64,000 bases of DNA, taken from the NCBI RefSeq assembly GCF_018332715.1, contig NZ_BOQP01000008.1:62001-126000 (forward strand), read 5' to 3'. Numbering within the stretch: position 1 is the stretch's first letter; each line of letters starts with the position of its first letter. Positions 15,397-23,354 of the stretch are shown piece by piece. The DNA is from Winogradskya consettensis. Its GTDB lineage: Bacteria; Actinomycetota; Actinomycetes; Mycobacteriales; Micromonosporaceae. Position numbers and translations under genes: made by a program. Below the pieces are notes generated by a model. The model searched no databases. It was not told the DNA's origin and worked only from the letters and a program-made list of their open reading frames with translations.

Positions 15397-16773
15397 GTGC
15401 GACGTCGATATCTGGTGGTCCTGCTGTCCGTGCTCGCCCTGCTCACCCCGGCTGTCCCGGCTGCTGCCGCCGACGACCTGCTGGAGCGGCTGGAGGCCAT
15501 TCCCGGGCTGACCGTCGTGTCGCAGAGCGCACCCCAGGGCTACCGGTTCTTCGTGATGACGTACCGCCAGCCCAGCGACCACCGCCACCCCGCACAGGGC
15601 ACCTTCGAGCAGCGCCTCACCCTGCTGCACCGCTCCAGCATCGCCCCGGTCGTTCTCGCCACCGGAGGGTACGGGCTGAGCGCCAACCCCCAGCCCGGCC
15701 GCACCGAACCCACCGCGCTCCTCGACGCCAACCAGGTATCGGTCGAGCACCGCTTCTTCACGCCGTCCCGCCCGCAGAACGCCGACTGGTCCGACCTGAC
15801 GATCTGGCAGGAGGCCACCGACGAACACCGGATCGTCCAGGCGCTCAAGGGCGTCTACGGCGGGCGCTGGATCCAGACCGGCGCGAGCAAGGGCGGCATG
15901 ACCTCGGTCTACCACCGCCGCTTCTACCCCCGCGACATCGACGGCGTGGTCGCGTACGTCGCCCCGAACGACGCGATCAACCCCCTCGACGGCGCGTACG
16001 ACCGCTTCTTCGCGACCGTGGGGCCGGCGGACTGCCGAGCCGCACTGGACGCCGTACAGAAAGAAGCATTGCGCCGCCGCGACCGCCTGGTCCCCCTGCT
16101 GGAAGCGGATGCCTCAGCCAACGGCTGGACCTTCACCCGCACCCTCGGCACCGCGGACCGCTCCTTCGAACTCACCGTCCTCGACACGGTCTGGGCCTAC
16201 TGGCAGTACAGCTCAGCGGCGGACTGTCCTTCCGTCCCCACCGCCACCGCGACCGACGCTGACCTGTACGCCTGGATCGACTCGGTCGCCGGCTGGAGCT
16301 TCTACACCGACCAGGGCCTCGACTACTACACCCCGTACTACTACCAGGCCGCCACCCAACTCGGCTGGCCCGACCTCCGCTTCGACCACCTCCGTGGCCT
16401 ACGCCGCTACCCCGGCCTCTACGCCCCGAACTCCACGCTCCCGGCCTCGCTCCGATCGCCGCACAACCCGCTCCCTATGCTCGACGTCGACCACTGGGTC
16501 CGCACCAGCTCCGAGCGCATGCTCTTCATCTACGGCCAGAACGACCCGTGGAGCGCCGAACAGTTCACACCGAGCGGGCGTGACTCGTTCCGCTACGTCG
16601 CCCCCGGCGCGAACCACGGCGCAAACATCGCCCGCCTCACCCCAGCCGACGCCACCGCGGCCACGGAGACCTTGCGCCGCTGGGCAGCCGCCCCCGCAAC
16701 GACGGCCCGCCAGGCCACGGCAGCACTGCCCCACGAGGACATGCTCCCGACCCGAGGATTGTCCGTGCGCTGA
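15397..16773 (+). CDS. Secreted S37-family tripeptidyl aminopeptidase
   Basis: 458-aa exported serine peptidase. GTG start; signal peptide LVVLLSVLALLTPAVPAAAA. The nucleophile lies in TGASKGGMT (Ser164), the signature GxSKGG of the S37 family known from Streptomyces PS-10-type peptidases. The C-terminal half holds the acid (YGQNDPW) and the His (ANHGANIA). HRFFTPSRP and DWSDLTIWQEA are also conserved in the family. It would release N-terminal tripeptides from extracellular peptides. Length fits the family. It ends before a long hairpin shared with a convergent gene. Confidence 0.92.
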   Translation: MRRRYLVVLLSVLALLTPAVPAAAADDLLERLEAIPGLTVVSQSAPQGYRFFVMTYRQPSDHRHPAQGTFEQRLTLLHRSSIAPVVLATGGYGLSANPQPGRTEPTALLDANQVSVEHRFFTPSRPQNADWSDLTIWQEATDEHRIVQALKGVYGGRWIQTGASKGGMTSVYHRRFYPRDIDGVVAYVAPNDAINPLDGAYDRFFATVGPADCRAALDAVQKEALRRRDRLVPLLEADASANGWTFTRTLGTADRSFELTVLDTVWAYWQYSSAADCPSVPTATATDADLYAWIDSVAGWSFYTDQGLDYYTPYYYQAATQLGWPDLRFDHLRGLRRYPGLYAPNSTLPASLRSPHNPLPMLDVDHWVRTSSERMLFIYGQNDPWSAEQFTPSGRDSFRYVAPGANHGANIARLTPADATAATETLRRWAAAPATTARQATAALPHEDMLPTRGLSVR

Positions 16774-16894
16774 ACCTGTTGCCGGGAGACACCGACGCCC
16801 GGCCGGGAGCCCTGACGGTCGGGGACCAAACAGTTCCACCAACCCTGCAACCAAGCTGGGGCCACCTGCTGAGTGAACACCCCGAGTACCTGGC

Positions 16895-16925
16895 CGCCCT
16901 TCACCAGGGTCCATGGTGAAGGGCG
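16895..16925. terminator. Perfect 12-bp hairpin between convergent genes
   Basis: CGCCCTTCACCA pairs with TGGTGAAGGGCG around a 7-nt loop. It follows the S37 gene and overlaps the last codons of the gene on the other strand (stop at 16901), so it can serve both. Confidence 0.65.
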
Positions 16926-17443
16926 CAGGTGCTGCAAAGCTCGACCCTGCGCAGACTGGCCAGCGCCCACAGGTCGTGCGAGGGCAGCACACGCTCCGCA
17001 TCGTGCGGGATGCACGCTGGCGCCGGCTCACCGGTCCTGGCCGCGTGGGCAATCGTTCGATGTCCTTCCGGCACTGTGATCGTGAGATTGCTGTAGTCAT
17101 GCGCAGGCGGCCGGCCGTCGACCGTGGAGGTCTGAACGGGATTGATGATCTCGTACCAGGTGATGAGGTCAGGCTGATCGATCGCGCGTGCGGCGAGGGC
17201 GGGGGCTACCAGGGCGACGTTCAGCGCGAGAAAAGGTTCGCGGGCGGGGCCGACAGTGACTCCGGGCCGGTACAGCTCGACCACCAGCCAAGCGATATCG
17301 GGTGCCGCGTCCCGCGCGGCGTCCACCTCCGCGCCGTCCCGGTAGCGGCGGACCGGCACCTGTGATGCGTACCGTGGATCAAGTTTGTGCAGGGCCTCCG
17401 CGGCGGCATCGACCTCGCAGCCGTAGAGCATGACGCCCCTCAT
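16901..17443 (-). CDS. Hypothetical protein, 180 aa
   Basis: Cytoplasmic protein I do not recognise. The sequence is mixed alpha/beta with ELYRPGVTVGPAREPFLALN, a hydrophobic alanine-rich stretch, and a Cys/His-rich C-terminus (CIPHDAERVLPSHDLW, CSTCALHH) that might bind a metal. ATG at 17443 begins 10 bp after the stop of the upstream gene on the same strand, so the two are probably co-transcribed. Both have Cys pairs, hinting at related metal-binding proteins. Confidence 0.75.
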   Translation of the reverse strand: MRGVMLYGCEVDAAAEALHKLDPRYASQVPVRRYRDGAEVDAARDAAPDIAWLVVELYRPGVTVGPAREPFLALNVALVAPALAARAIDQPDLITWYEIINPVQTSTVDGRPPAHDYSNLTITVPEGHRTIAHAARTGEPAPACIPHDAERVLPSHDLWALASLRRVELCSTCALHHGPW

Positions 17444-17453
17444 CGGCAGCCTT

Positions 17454-17930
17454 TCAGTAGTGGGCCTGGATCTGGAGGACAGGGTGGCCGAGGAGGGCGG
17501 CTGTTGTGGTGAGCTCGTGGTCGCTGAGTTCCCAGGGGCCGCGGGTCCAGTTCTTGATGGTGATCTCGAAGCGGGCGAAGCCGAGGGGGTCCTCGAAGCG
17601 TAGTTCGGGCAGGGCGAGGGCGGCTCCGCAGCAGGGGACGGTCACCGCCAGGTCGTTGAGGGTGGGGTCGTTGCCGGTTCTGACCTGCAGGAGGTCCCAG
17701 AACCAGTCCACACCGATCGAGGCCTCGCACCGCGGGCAGAACACATCTTCCAAGTACTCGCCGCCGTCGATCACCGCGATGCGGTCATAGAACAGCGGCT
17801 CGACCGACTCGACGTGGTCGCCCGGCCCCGCGAACAGCCCGGCAACGTACTCCGCAGCGGCGATGGCAGCCTCGGGCGTGGGCTGCCACTCGAGGTCTGT
17901 GGGGATCACCCGGATCAAGAGTTCGCTCAT
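17454..17930 (-). CDS. Hypothetical protein with zinc-ribbon-like Cys pairs
   Basis: 158-aa cytoplasmic protein. VFCPRCEASIG and, about 33 residues later, TVPCCGAAL give two Cys pairs that could coordinate zinc. Downstream is ITIKNWTRGPWELSDHEL and a short C-terminus. It is first gene of a two-gene unit with the 180-aa hypothetical gene. Small proteins of this type are often found scattered beside toxin-immunity loci in actinomycetes, and an Imm21 gene is 3 kb away, but I see no direct evidence for that role. Confidence 0.75.
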   Translation of the reverse strand: MSELLIRVIPTDLEWQPTPEAAIAAAEYVAGLFAGPGDHVESVEPLFYDRIAVIDGGEYLEDVFCPRCEASIGVDWFWDLLQVRTGNDPTLNDLAVTVPCCGAALALPELRFEDPLGFARFEITIKNWTRGPWELSDHELTTTAALLGHPVLQIQAHY

Positions 17931-18009
17931 CTCACCCTCCTGCGCTGCGGGAGATGGTAGGGGTGCACTCTGTGTGATTCAGGATCTGACACCGAGTGGG
18001 AGAAACAAT

Positions 18010-18444
18010 ATGGGTACGTGGGACGTCGGGCCGTTCGACAACGATGCCGCCGCGGACTGGTGCGGTGGCCTGAATGACGCGGCCCCGGAACGACGACCAG
18101 CGCTGATCCGTGACGCACTGGTCCGGGTCGCGGAGCACGACGACGAGTATCTCGACAGCAGCTATGCGGAGAAGGCCATCGTCGCCGCAGCCGTCGTCGC
18201 TTCCCTGCTACCGGGCGGGACGGGGATCAACACCCCGTACGCGCCGGACTTCCTTCTGGAGGGCGGCACCGTGACAGTCGCCGATGACGTCCCCGCGATC
18301 GCGGTGCGAGCCCTGGACCGGGTCGTCGAGGAGAACTCGGAGTGGCGCGAGCTGTGGGAGGAGGCCGGGGACTCGTATCCGCGGGCACTCGCCTCGGTGC
18401 AGGTCGTCCGCTCCTTCCTGGAACGGGCAATCAGCCCTGCATGA
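18010..18444 (+). CDS. DUF4259 domain protein
   Basis: 144-aa protein matching the DUF4259 pattern: MGTWDVGPFDNDAAADWCGGL at the N-terminus, then an all-alpha body with AIVAAAVVASLL and a C-terminal WREL/VRSFLERAI. Function of the family is unknown; members are widespread in actinobacteria and often lie near immunity-type genes. ATG at 18010; the ribosome-binding site is weak. Divergent from the zinc-ribbon-like gene. Confidence 0.88.
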   Translation: MGTWDVGPFDNDAAADWCGGLNDAAPERRPALIRDALVRVAEHDDEYLDSSYAEKAIVAAAVVASLLPGGTGINTPYAPDFLLEGGTVTVADDVPAIAVRALDRVVEENSEWRELWEEAGDSYPRALASVQVVRSFLERAISPA

Positions 18445-18497
18445 TGGCTGGCACGAGCTCGCGGGTTTGAAGGGCTTTCCATGATTCTGGGGGACGG

Positions 18498-19247
18498 GTG
18501 TATCAACTGGCCGCTGTTGTCGGCGATGAGGGGATGCTCCGGGATCGGGTGGCCGGGGTGAGCCACGGGGTCGTCGGAGTGCTTCGCGGTGGCCTGGCGA
18601 TGGTGCCGGTCAGTGATGCGTTGTTCGAGGAGCTGGCCGGCTCCTGGCGCGGTGGCCCGTTCTTCGAGCAGATGCCACCGGCGTTCGACCGGGCGCTGGC
18701 CGGGTGGTCCGTGCACGGCCCGCTCGCGTTCGTGCAGGCCAGTTTTCACGGCGGCGACGGGGAGCAGCTCGCCGCCGTGTGGCGCGACGGGGCGCTGGCC
18801 TGGGGCCCGGTCTTCGACGGCGGGTTCGACGGTCCGCGGGAGCAGTGGCCGATCAACGCCGCGCTGGCACAGCTCGGTTTGAAGCAGAGCGGCCGTGCGT
18901 ACTCATGGAACCCGGACCTGCCCGTCGACCTGTTCGACGAGGTCGGATTCGGCCTGGAACGCGACATGACCGATTGGCTCGCCCGCGCTCGGAACGGCCT
19001 GGTACCGCCCTCCCTCGAGGCGCTGGCGCGGGAACGGCAACGCCACGACGTCGAGCGGGCACTGGCTCGGATTCGCCCGGATCTGGACGGCCGGGCGATC
19101 ATGACGCTGCTGGACATCGCACCCGGGCCGCACGTCGGCGCGGCGACGCGGCGGTTGCGCGAACTGAGTCTCGAACGGGGTCCGCTACCCCGTGCGGAGG
19201 CCGAGGCCGAACTGCGCGCGTGGGCTCACGAGCAGGGCATCGGCTAA
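18498..19247 (+). CDS. Hypothetical protein with tRNA-nucleotidyltransferase-like tail
   Basis: 249 aa from GTG 18498. The N-terminal 160 residues (GVLRGGLAMVPVSDALFEEL, EQLAAVWRDGALAWGPVF) are unfamiliar. The last 60 residues strongly resemble the C-terminal helical segment of CCA-adding enzymes/poly(A) polymerases: DLDGRAIMTLLDIAPGPHVG, then LERGPLPRAEAEAELRAW. No nucleotidyltransferase catalytic domain or HD domain is present, so this tail may be a stand-alone tRNA-tail-recognition module. Follows the DUF4259 gene by 53 bp on the same strand and is probably co-expressed. Confidence 0.75.
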   Translation: MYQLAAVVGDEGMLRDRVAGVSHGVVGVLRGGLAMVPVSDALFEELAGSWRGGPFFEQMPPAFDRALAGWSVHGPLAFVQASFHGGDGEQLAAVWRDGALAWGPVFDGGFDGPREQWPINAALAQLGLKQSGRAYSWNPDLPVDLFDEVGFGLERDMTDWLARARNGLVPPSLEALARERQRHDVERALARIRPDLDGRAIMTLLDIAPGPHVGAATRRLRELSLERGPLPRAEAEAELRAWAHEQGIG

Positions 19248-19329
19248 CCCGCAAGTGACAGGTTTGGCCGACCTGGCGATGGCGCCCGGGATGCCAGAAA
19301 GGTGAGGTCGACGACGAGATCACCAGCGG

Positions 19330-20601
19330 TCAGGATTCCTCCTTGCTTCCGAGCTGACGCTGCGCTCGGTCGGTGAGTTCGCCGGAGACCTTGCCCATCA
19401 TTGATCTGGCGCGGCCGACGGCGCCCATGCCGAAACGGCCGGCGGCGCCGACTCCGTCCGCACCGGTCTCCAGGACTTTGTCCTTCACCTCGGTGCTGGT
19501 GTCGAGGACCCTGTCCCGCACGTCTGCGGCCGCGTCGAGCCAGCGCCTCGCGTTCCAGGACTGGCGATCGCGTTCGATGCCGAGGCAGCCGTTGAAGTCG
19601 ACAACGGTGGTGGAGATGTGGTTGGTCGAATGGACGACGGAGCGAGAGGTCGTCGGGTTGAGCAGAACCTTCGCGTTAGCGGTGCCGGCGGCGTCGTCCA
19701 TCCTGGCCAGCAGGCGCTCGGTGGCGCGGGAGATGAGGTCGAGGCGGTTGCCGCGGGCGATGCGGATGCCGACGCGATGGTTCTCCAGCTCTTCCGGGGA
19801 GGCGTCGAGCACGCGGTCGAGTTCGAGGATGGCGACCGCGTCCTGGAGCTGGAAGCAGCGGGCCAGGACAGCCAGCCACTCCTGGACCTTGATCTCGGCT
19901 TCCTTGGTCGATTTGGCCAGGTCACCGACCTTGGTCTGACTCTCGAGTTTCTCGGCAACGGCGTCGAGCTGCCGCAACGCGTACGCCTGGGTGCGGGCGA
20001 GCGGCACCGGAGTGGCCTGCACCTTCGACCAGGTGACCTCGGAGACCCGGCCGACCTGCGCGCGGATCATCAGGGCCTCGTCGATGACGAGTTCAACGCC
20101 GATCATGTCGGCGACCACGGCATCGGTCTGGGCGCGCAGGACGGCGTCGACCTTCGCGTCGATCACGGCGAGATAGTCGGTGATCTCGTCCATGGCCTGC
20201 TGCATCGCGAGCTGTGCCATGAGCCCGGCGGCACCGGTCAGGACCGCGGGACTGGTCAGCATCGCGCCGGGCTTCTGCACGATCTGCAGCAAGCCGGTGA
20301 TCTTGCCGTGGTCGGTGAGTACCGCCCGGCCGACACCGTCCGTCGGCCCTTTCATCAGGGGGTACTTCTTCATCGCCCGGGCGGACTCCGCGGTCAGCTT
20401 GACCCAGCGGCCGGAGTGCTCGGCGATCACGGAGCCGGCCTGGGCGACTGCCGAGCCGGCGTGAAGGGTCGAGCTGAGCCGTGAGAGGCCGAGATCCTGA
20501 GACGGCAGTCGCTCCGCGGTCAGGAAACGATCGACAGCCGCCGGATGCCCGATGACCGCCAGGCCATCGCCGTCACTGATCAGCTGGATTTCGTTCTCCA
20601 C
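19330..20601 (-). CDS. Hypothetical helical protein, 423 aa
   Basis: GTG start with AGGAG 8 bp upstream. The N-terminus (IQLISDGDGLAVIGHPAAVD) is a small alpha/beta unit; most of the rest is helical, with a hydrophobic patch (SPAVLTGAAGLMAQLAMQQA) followed by coiled-coil-like segments (DEITDYLAVIDAKVDAVLRA). A C-terminal stretch of apolipoprotein-like amphipathic helix (DVRDRVLDTSTEVKDKVLET) could bind membranes. I recognise it only as a type common in actinomycete genomes without a known role. It stands alone on its strand. Confidence 0.75.
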   Translation of the reverse strand: MENEIQLISDGDGLAVIGHPAAVDRFLTAERLPSQDLGLSRLSSTLHAGSAVAQAGSVIAEHSGRWVKLTAESARAMKKYPLMKGPTDGVGRAVLTDHGKITGLLQIVQKPGAMLTSPAVLTGAAGLMAQLAMQQAMDEITDYLAVIDAKVDAVLRAQTDAVVADMIGVELVIDEALMIRAQVGRVSEVTWSKVQATPVPLARTQAYALRQLDAVAEKLESQTKVGDLAKSTKEAEIKVQEWLAVLARCFQLQDAVAILELDRVLDASPEELENHRVGIRIARGNRLDLISRATERLLARMDDAAGTANAKVLLNPTTSRSVVHSTNHISTTVVDFNGCLGIERDRQSWNARRWLDAAADVRDRVLDTSTEVKDKVLETGADGVGAAGRFGMGAVGRARSMMGKVSGELTDRAQRQLGSKEES

Positions 20602-20738
20602 CGTCTGCTCCTCAAGAAGTGAGGCCCCACGCTATCGTCGGCGTCTCCGGCCTCACCATGGTCCGCTCGTCTCGAGGATCTCGAGATCGGAGGATGTCGC
20701 ACAGCAGGTGGAGCCGGATGGCACGGAGGTGGGTATCG

Positions 20739-21224
20739 GTGCGCCATACATGGGTTTCGTCGCTCGGTGGGCCGTTGGTTGTCGTTCCTCGATCGGCGCT
20801 GACGCTCTGGGATGGCGGTGATGAGGGGGACTACGGCCGGGCGTGTGCGGTGGATGGTTACCTCGGGCTGGTCGCTGTTGGTCAGCAGCGGGCGCTGGTG
20901 CTGGGTGATGAGCCCACGCTTACGACGTACCTTCCTGCAGAGCGGTTGTTCCTGCGGTGGGCGGCAGCGTATGAGGAAGCGGACCTGGTGAGCGCCGCGC
21001 GTCGGGCGGTCCGTGACGGCGTGGAGTGGGATGCCGGGGAGGATGTTCGCTGGGTGGTGGACGGCCCGGTGGTGTTGTTCGATTCGGTTTGGCCCGGGGC
21101 GGATCTGGAGCCGGACAACCATCTGGTGGTCGATCTGCTTCCAGGCACGTACCGGGTGCGGGCGACGTATCGCGTCGATGGCGACAACTGGATGGTCCTC
21201 GTCCAGCTCCAGCCCGTGCCGTGA
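20739..21224 (+). CDS. Imm21-family immunity protein
   Basis: 161 aa from GTG 20739, chosen because a strong GGAGGTG lies 7 bp upstream; longer frames are rejected. The core SLGGPLVVVPRSALTLW, then DYGRACAVDGYLGLVAVG, QRALVLGDEP and LFLRWAAAYEE match the Imm21 immunity family, which protects cells from polymorphic toxins. No toxin gene is visible within the window, so it is an orphan immunity gene. The following HTH gene starts 19 bp after its stop and is probably in the same operon. Confidence 0.8.
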   Translation: MRHTWVSSLGGPLVVVPRSALTLWDGGDEGDYGRACAVDGYLGLVAVGQQRALVLGDEPTLTTYLPAERLFLRWAAAYEEADLVSAARRAVRDGVEWDAGEDVRWVVDGPVVLFDSVWPGADLEPDNHLVVDLLPGTYRVRATYRVDGDNWMVLVQLQPVP

Positions 21225-21243
21225 AGCCCATAGGCTGTCGCGA

Positions 21244-21792
21244 GTGGATGATGAGCTGACTCGCGCGCAGTTCGACGCACTGATGAACGAGCGGGGCGGC
21301 GACCGGGAGATTCTGGTGGCGCTGCTGAACGAGTGCGTGGGGCGATGGCCGTGGTGGGACCGCTCGTGGAAGGTCATCGAGATCCGGGAGGTGCGGACCC
21401 GGCGGCTCAACACATTGCAGCGCCGGGTTGTCGTGAACGGGGTGGTCGGCAGGGACACGGGGGAGACGCTGCCGTTGTCCTTCACCGTACGAGTGTGGGG
21501 GCCGGGGCGTGTCCGGTTCGAGGTGCGGGTGGTGGATGCCCTTGTCGGGGAATCAGTTCGGGACAGTGATCCGTATCCGTTCGGGTTGATTCTGTGTGCG
21601 TTGATGGACCGGCGGGGGCTTTCGCGGAGGGACGTGGCTCACCGCTGCGGACTCGCCCAGTCGACCGTGGCGAAGATGATGGCGGGATACATGGTGCCTC
21701 GAGAGCGAGGCCTTCTGGCCGGCCTGGCGGCGGCGCTCGACCTCTCCGTCGGCGATCTGCGGGCAATCGCAGGCCTGCCCGCCGACGACTGA
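21244..21792 (+). CDS. Helix-turn-helix (XRE-like) protein linked to Imm21
   Basis: 182 aa from GTG 21244. The N-terminal 110 residues are an uncharacterised alpha/beta domain (ILVALLNECVGRWPWWDRSW, LPLSFTVRVWGPGRVRFEV). The C-terminal 65 residues form an XRE-like HTH: LILCALMDRRGLSRRDVAHR, then CGLAQSTVAKMM and a terminal LDLSVGDLRAIAGL. It may regulate the Imm21 gene or be an effector with its own DNA-binding part. The last seven codons with the stop are duplicated in tandem downstream. Confidence 0.75.
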   Translation: MDDELTRAQFDALMNERGGDREILVALLNECVGRWPWWDRSWKVIEIREVRTRRLNTLQRRVVVNGVVGRDTGETLPLSFTVRVWGPGRVRFEVRVVDALVGESVRDSDPYPFGLILCALMDRRGLSRRDVAHRCGLAQSTVAKMMAGYMVPRERGLLAGLAAALDLSVGDLRAIAGLPADD

Positions 21793-21817
21793 ACAGGCCT
21801 GCCCGCCGACGACTGAA
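21770..21817 (+). repeat. Perfect 24-bp tandem duplication spanning a stop codon
   Basis: Two identical 24-bp copies lie at 21770-21793 and 21794-21817, each ending CGACGACTGAA. The first supplies the last seven codons and TGA (21790-21792) of the HTH gene; the second is an untranslated copy directly after it. Confidence 0.9.
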
Positions 21818-21854
21818 ATAGCCGTAGCCGTAGCCCGGGCGCTGGTCAGGGCGG

Positions 21855-23354
21855 TCAGGTATCGCGGCGGGGGGTGAGGGCGACCTGGTCCACGGCGGGG
21901 GCGCCGTCTGCTGCGTCGGCGGCGACGGATGCGGCTTTCAGGGGGTCGGGGACGTCCAGGCTGGTGCGGAGGGTGACTGGTCTGAGGAGGACGGCGGCGA
22001 CGATGCCCAGGGCTGCTACGGCCGCTGAGATCAGGAAGACCTGGCCGGTCGCGTCGCCGAACGCTGTCGCGGGGGAGGCGCCGGCGGCCGTGGATGACGC
22101 TACCTGGCGGGCCAGGACTGCGCCGAGGACCGCGACGCCGATCGTGCCGCCCAGGGAGCGGAAGAAGGCGACCGTTGAGCTTGCCGCGCCGATGTCGCTC
22201 AGGGGGACCACGTTCTGGACGACCAGGACGAAGTTCTGCAGGGTCATGCCGACGCCCGCGCCGACCAGGACCATTGCTACGGCGATGAGGGCTATGGGCG
22301 TACCCGCGTCTATGAGGCTGAGGAGCACGAAGCCGGCGGTGAGGGAGATCGCGCCGGTGACCACGAAGGGTTTGATGCGGCCGGTGCGGGTGATCAGGCG
22401 GCCGGCGACGATGGAGGCGATGAGGATGCCGGCCATCATGGGGATGGTGAGCAGGCCGGCCTGGGTGGGGGTGTGGCCGCGGCTGAGCTGGAAGTACTGG
22501 GTGAGGAAGACGGTGGCGCCGTACATGGCGGTGCCCGCGGCGAGGCTGCCGAGGATGGCCAGGGCGGTGGTGCGGCCGCGCAGGATGCGGGGCGGGACGA
22601 TGGGTTCGGCGGCTCGGGTCTCCACCCGGGCGGCCAGGATGAGCAGGAGGACGGCGCCGCCGGCCATGGCGAGGGTTTGCCAGGAGAGCCAGGCGAAGGC
22701 GTCGTCGACGAAGGAGATCCAGATGAGCAGGAGGCTGACGCCCGCGGTGATCAGGGTGGCGCCCGCGTAGTCGATGGTGACGTTGTCGCGGCGGACGACG
22801 GCGATTCGCAGGGTGAGCTGCAGCAGGACGAGGGCGGCCACGGCGAACGGGATGGCGATGAAGAAGCACCAGCGCCAGCCGAGCCAGGACGTGTCGACGA
22901 TGACGCCGCCGAGCAGCGGGCCGCCGATCGTGGAGACCGCGGTGACGCTGCTCAGGTATCCGCTGTAGCGGCCACGTTCGCGGGGCGGGATCATCGCGGC
23001 GATCGCGATCTGCACGAGGGCCTGCAGGCCGCCGACGCCGATGCCCTGCAGGGCGCGGGAGGCGATGAGCTGGCCGACGTTCTGACTGAGACCCGCGGCG
23101 AGGGAGCCGGCGACGAAGACCACGATCGCGATCTGGACGAGGGCCTTCTTGCTGAACAGGTCGGCGAGTTTGCCCCAGATCGGGGTGGCGGCGGTCGCGG
23201 CGAGCAGGGTCGCGGTGACCACCCACGTGTACTGGGACTGCGTACCGTGCAGGTCGCCGATCATCCGCGGTAGTGCGGTGGACACGACGGTGCTGCTCAG
23301 CGTCGAGACGAACAACGCGAGCAGCAGGCCGCTGAGGGCTTTAGGGGTGCTCAT
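21855..23354 (-). CDS. MFS transporter (DHA2 family, 14 TMS)
   Basis: 499-aa inner-membrane exporter. LFVSTLSSTVVSTALPRMIG at the N-terminus is the DHA2 motif, motif A is GKLADLFSKKALV, and motif C is in SSVTAVSTIGGPLLGG. Fourteen hydrophobic segments are expected. The C-terminal tail is charged and cytoplasmic. Its ATG (23354) lies 14 bp inside the end of the SMP-30 gene, and that gene overlaps the BVMO gene, so all three are one translationally coupled operon. It could export a toxic lactone/hydroxyacid or import the substrate; direction is inferred from family as export. Confidence 0.92.
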   Translation of the reverse strand: MSTPKALSGLLLALFVSTLSSTVVSTALPRMIGDLHGTQSQYTWVVTATLLAATAATPIWGKLADLFSKKALVQIAIVVFVAGSLAAGLSQNVGQLIASRALQGIGVGGLQALVQIAIAAMIPPRERGRYSGYLSSVTAVSTIGGPLLGGVIVDTSWLGWRWCFFIAIPFAVAALVLLQLTLRIAVVRRDNVTIDYAGATLITAGVSLLLIWISFVDDAFAWLSWQTLAMAGGAVLLLILAARVETRAAEPIVPPRILRGRTTALAILGSLAAGTAMYGATVFLTQYFQLSRGHTPTQAGLLTIPMMAGILIASIVAGRLITRTGRIKPFVVTGAISLTAGFVLLSLIDAGTPIALIAVAMVLVGAGVGMTLQNFVLVVQNVVPLSDIGAASSTVAFFRSLGGTIGVAVLGAVLARQVASSTAAGASPATAFGDATGQVFLISAAVAALGIVAAVLLRPVTLRTSLDVPDPLKAASVAADAADGAPAVDQVALTPRRDT

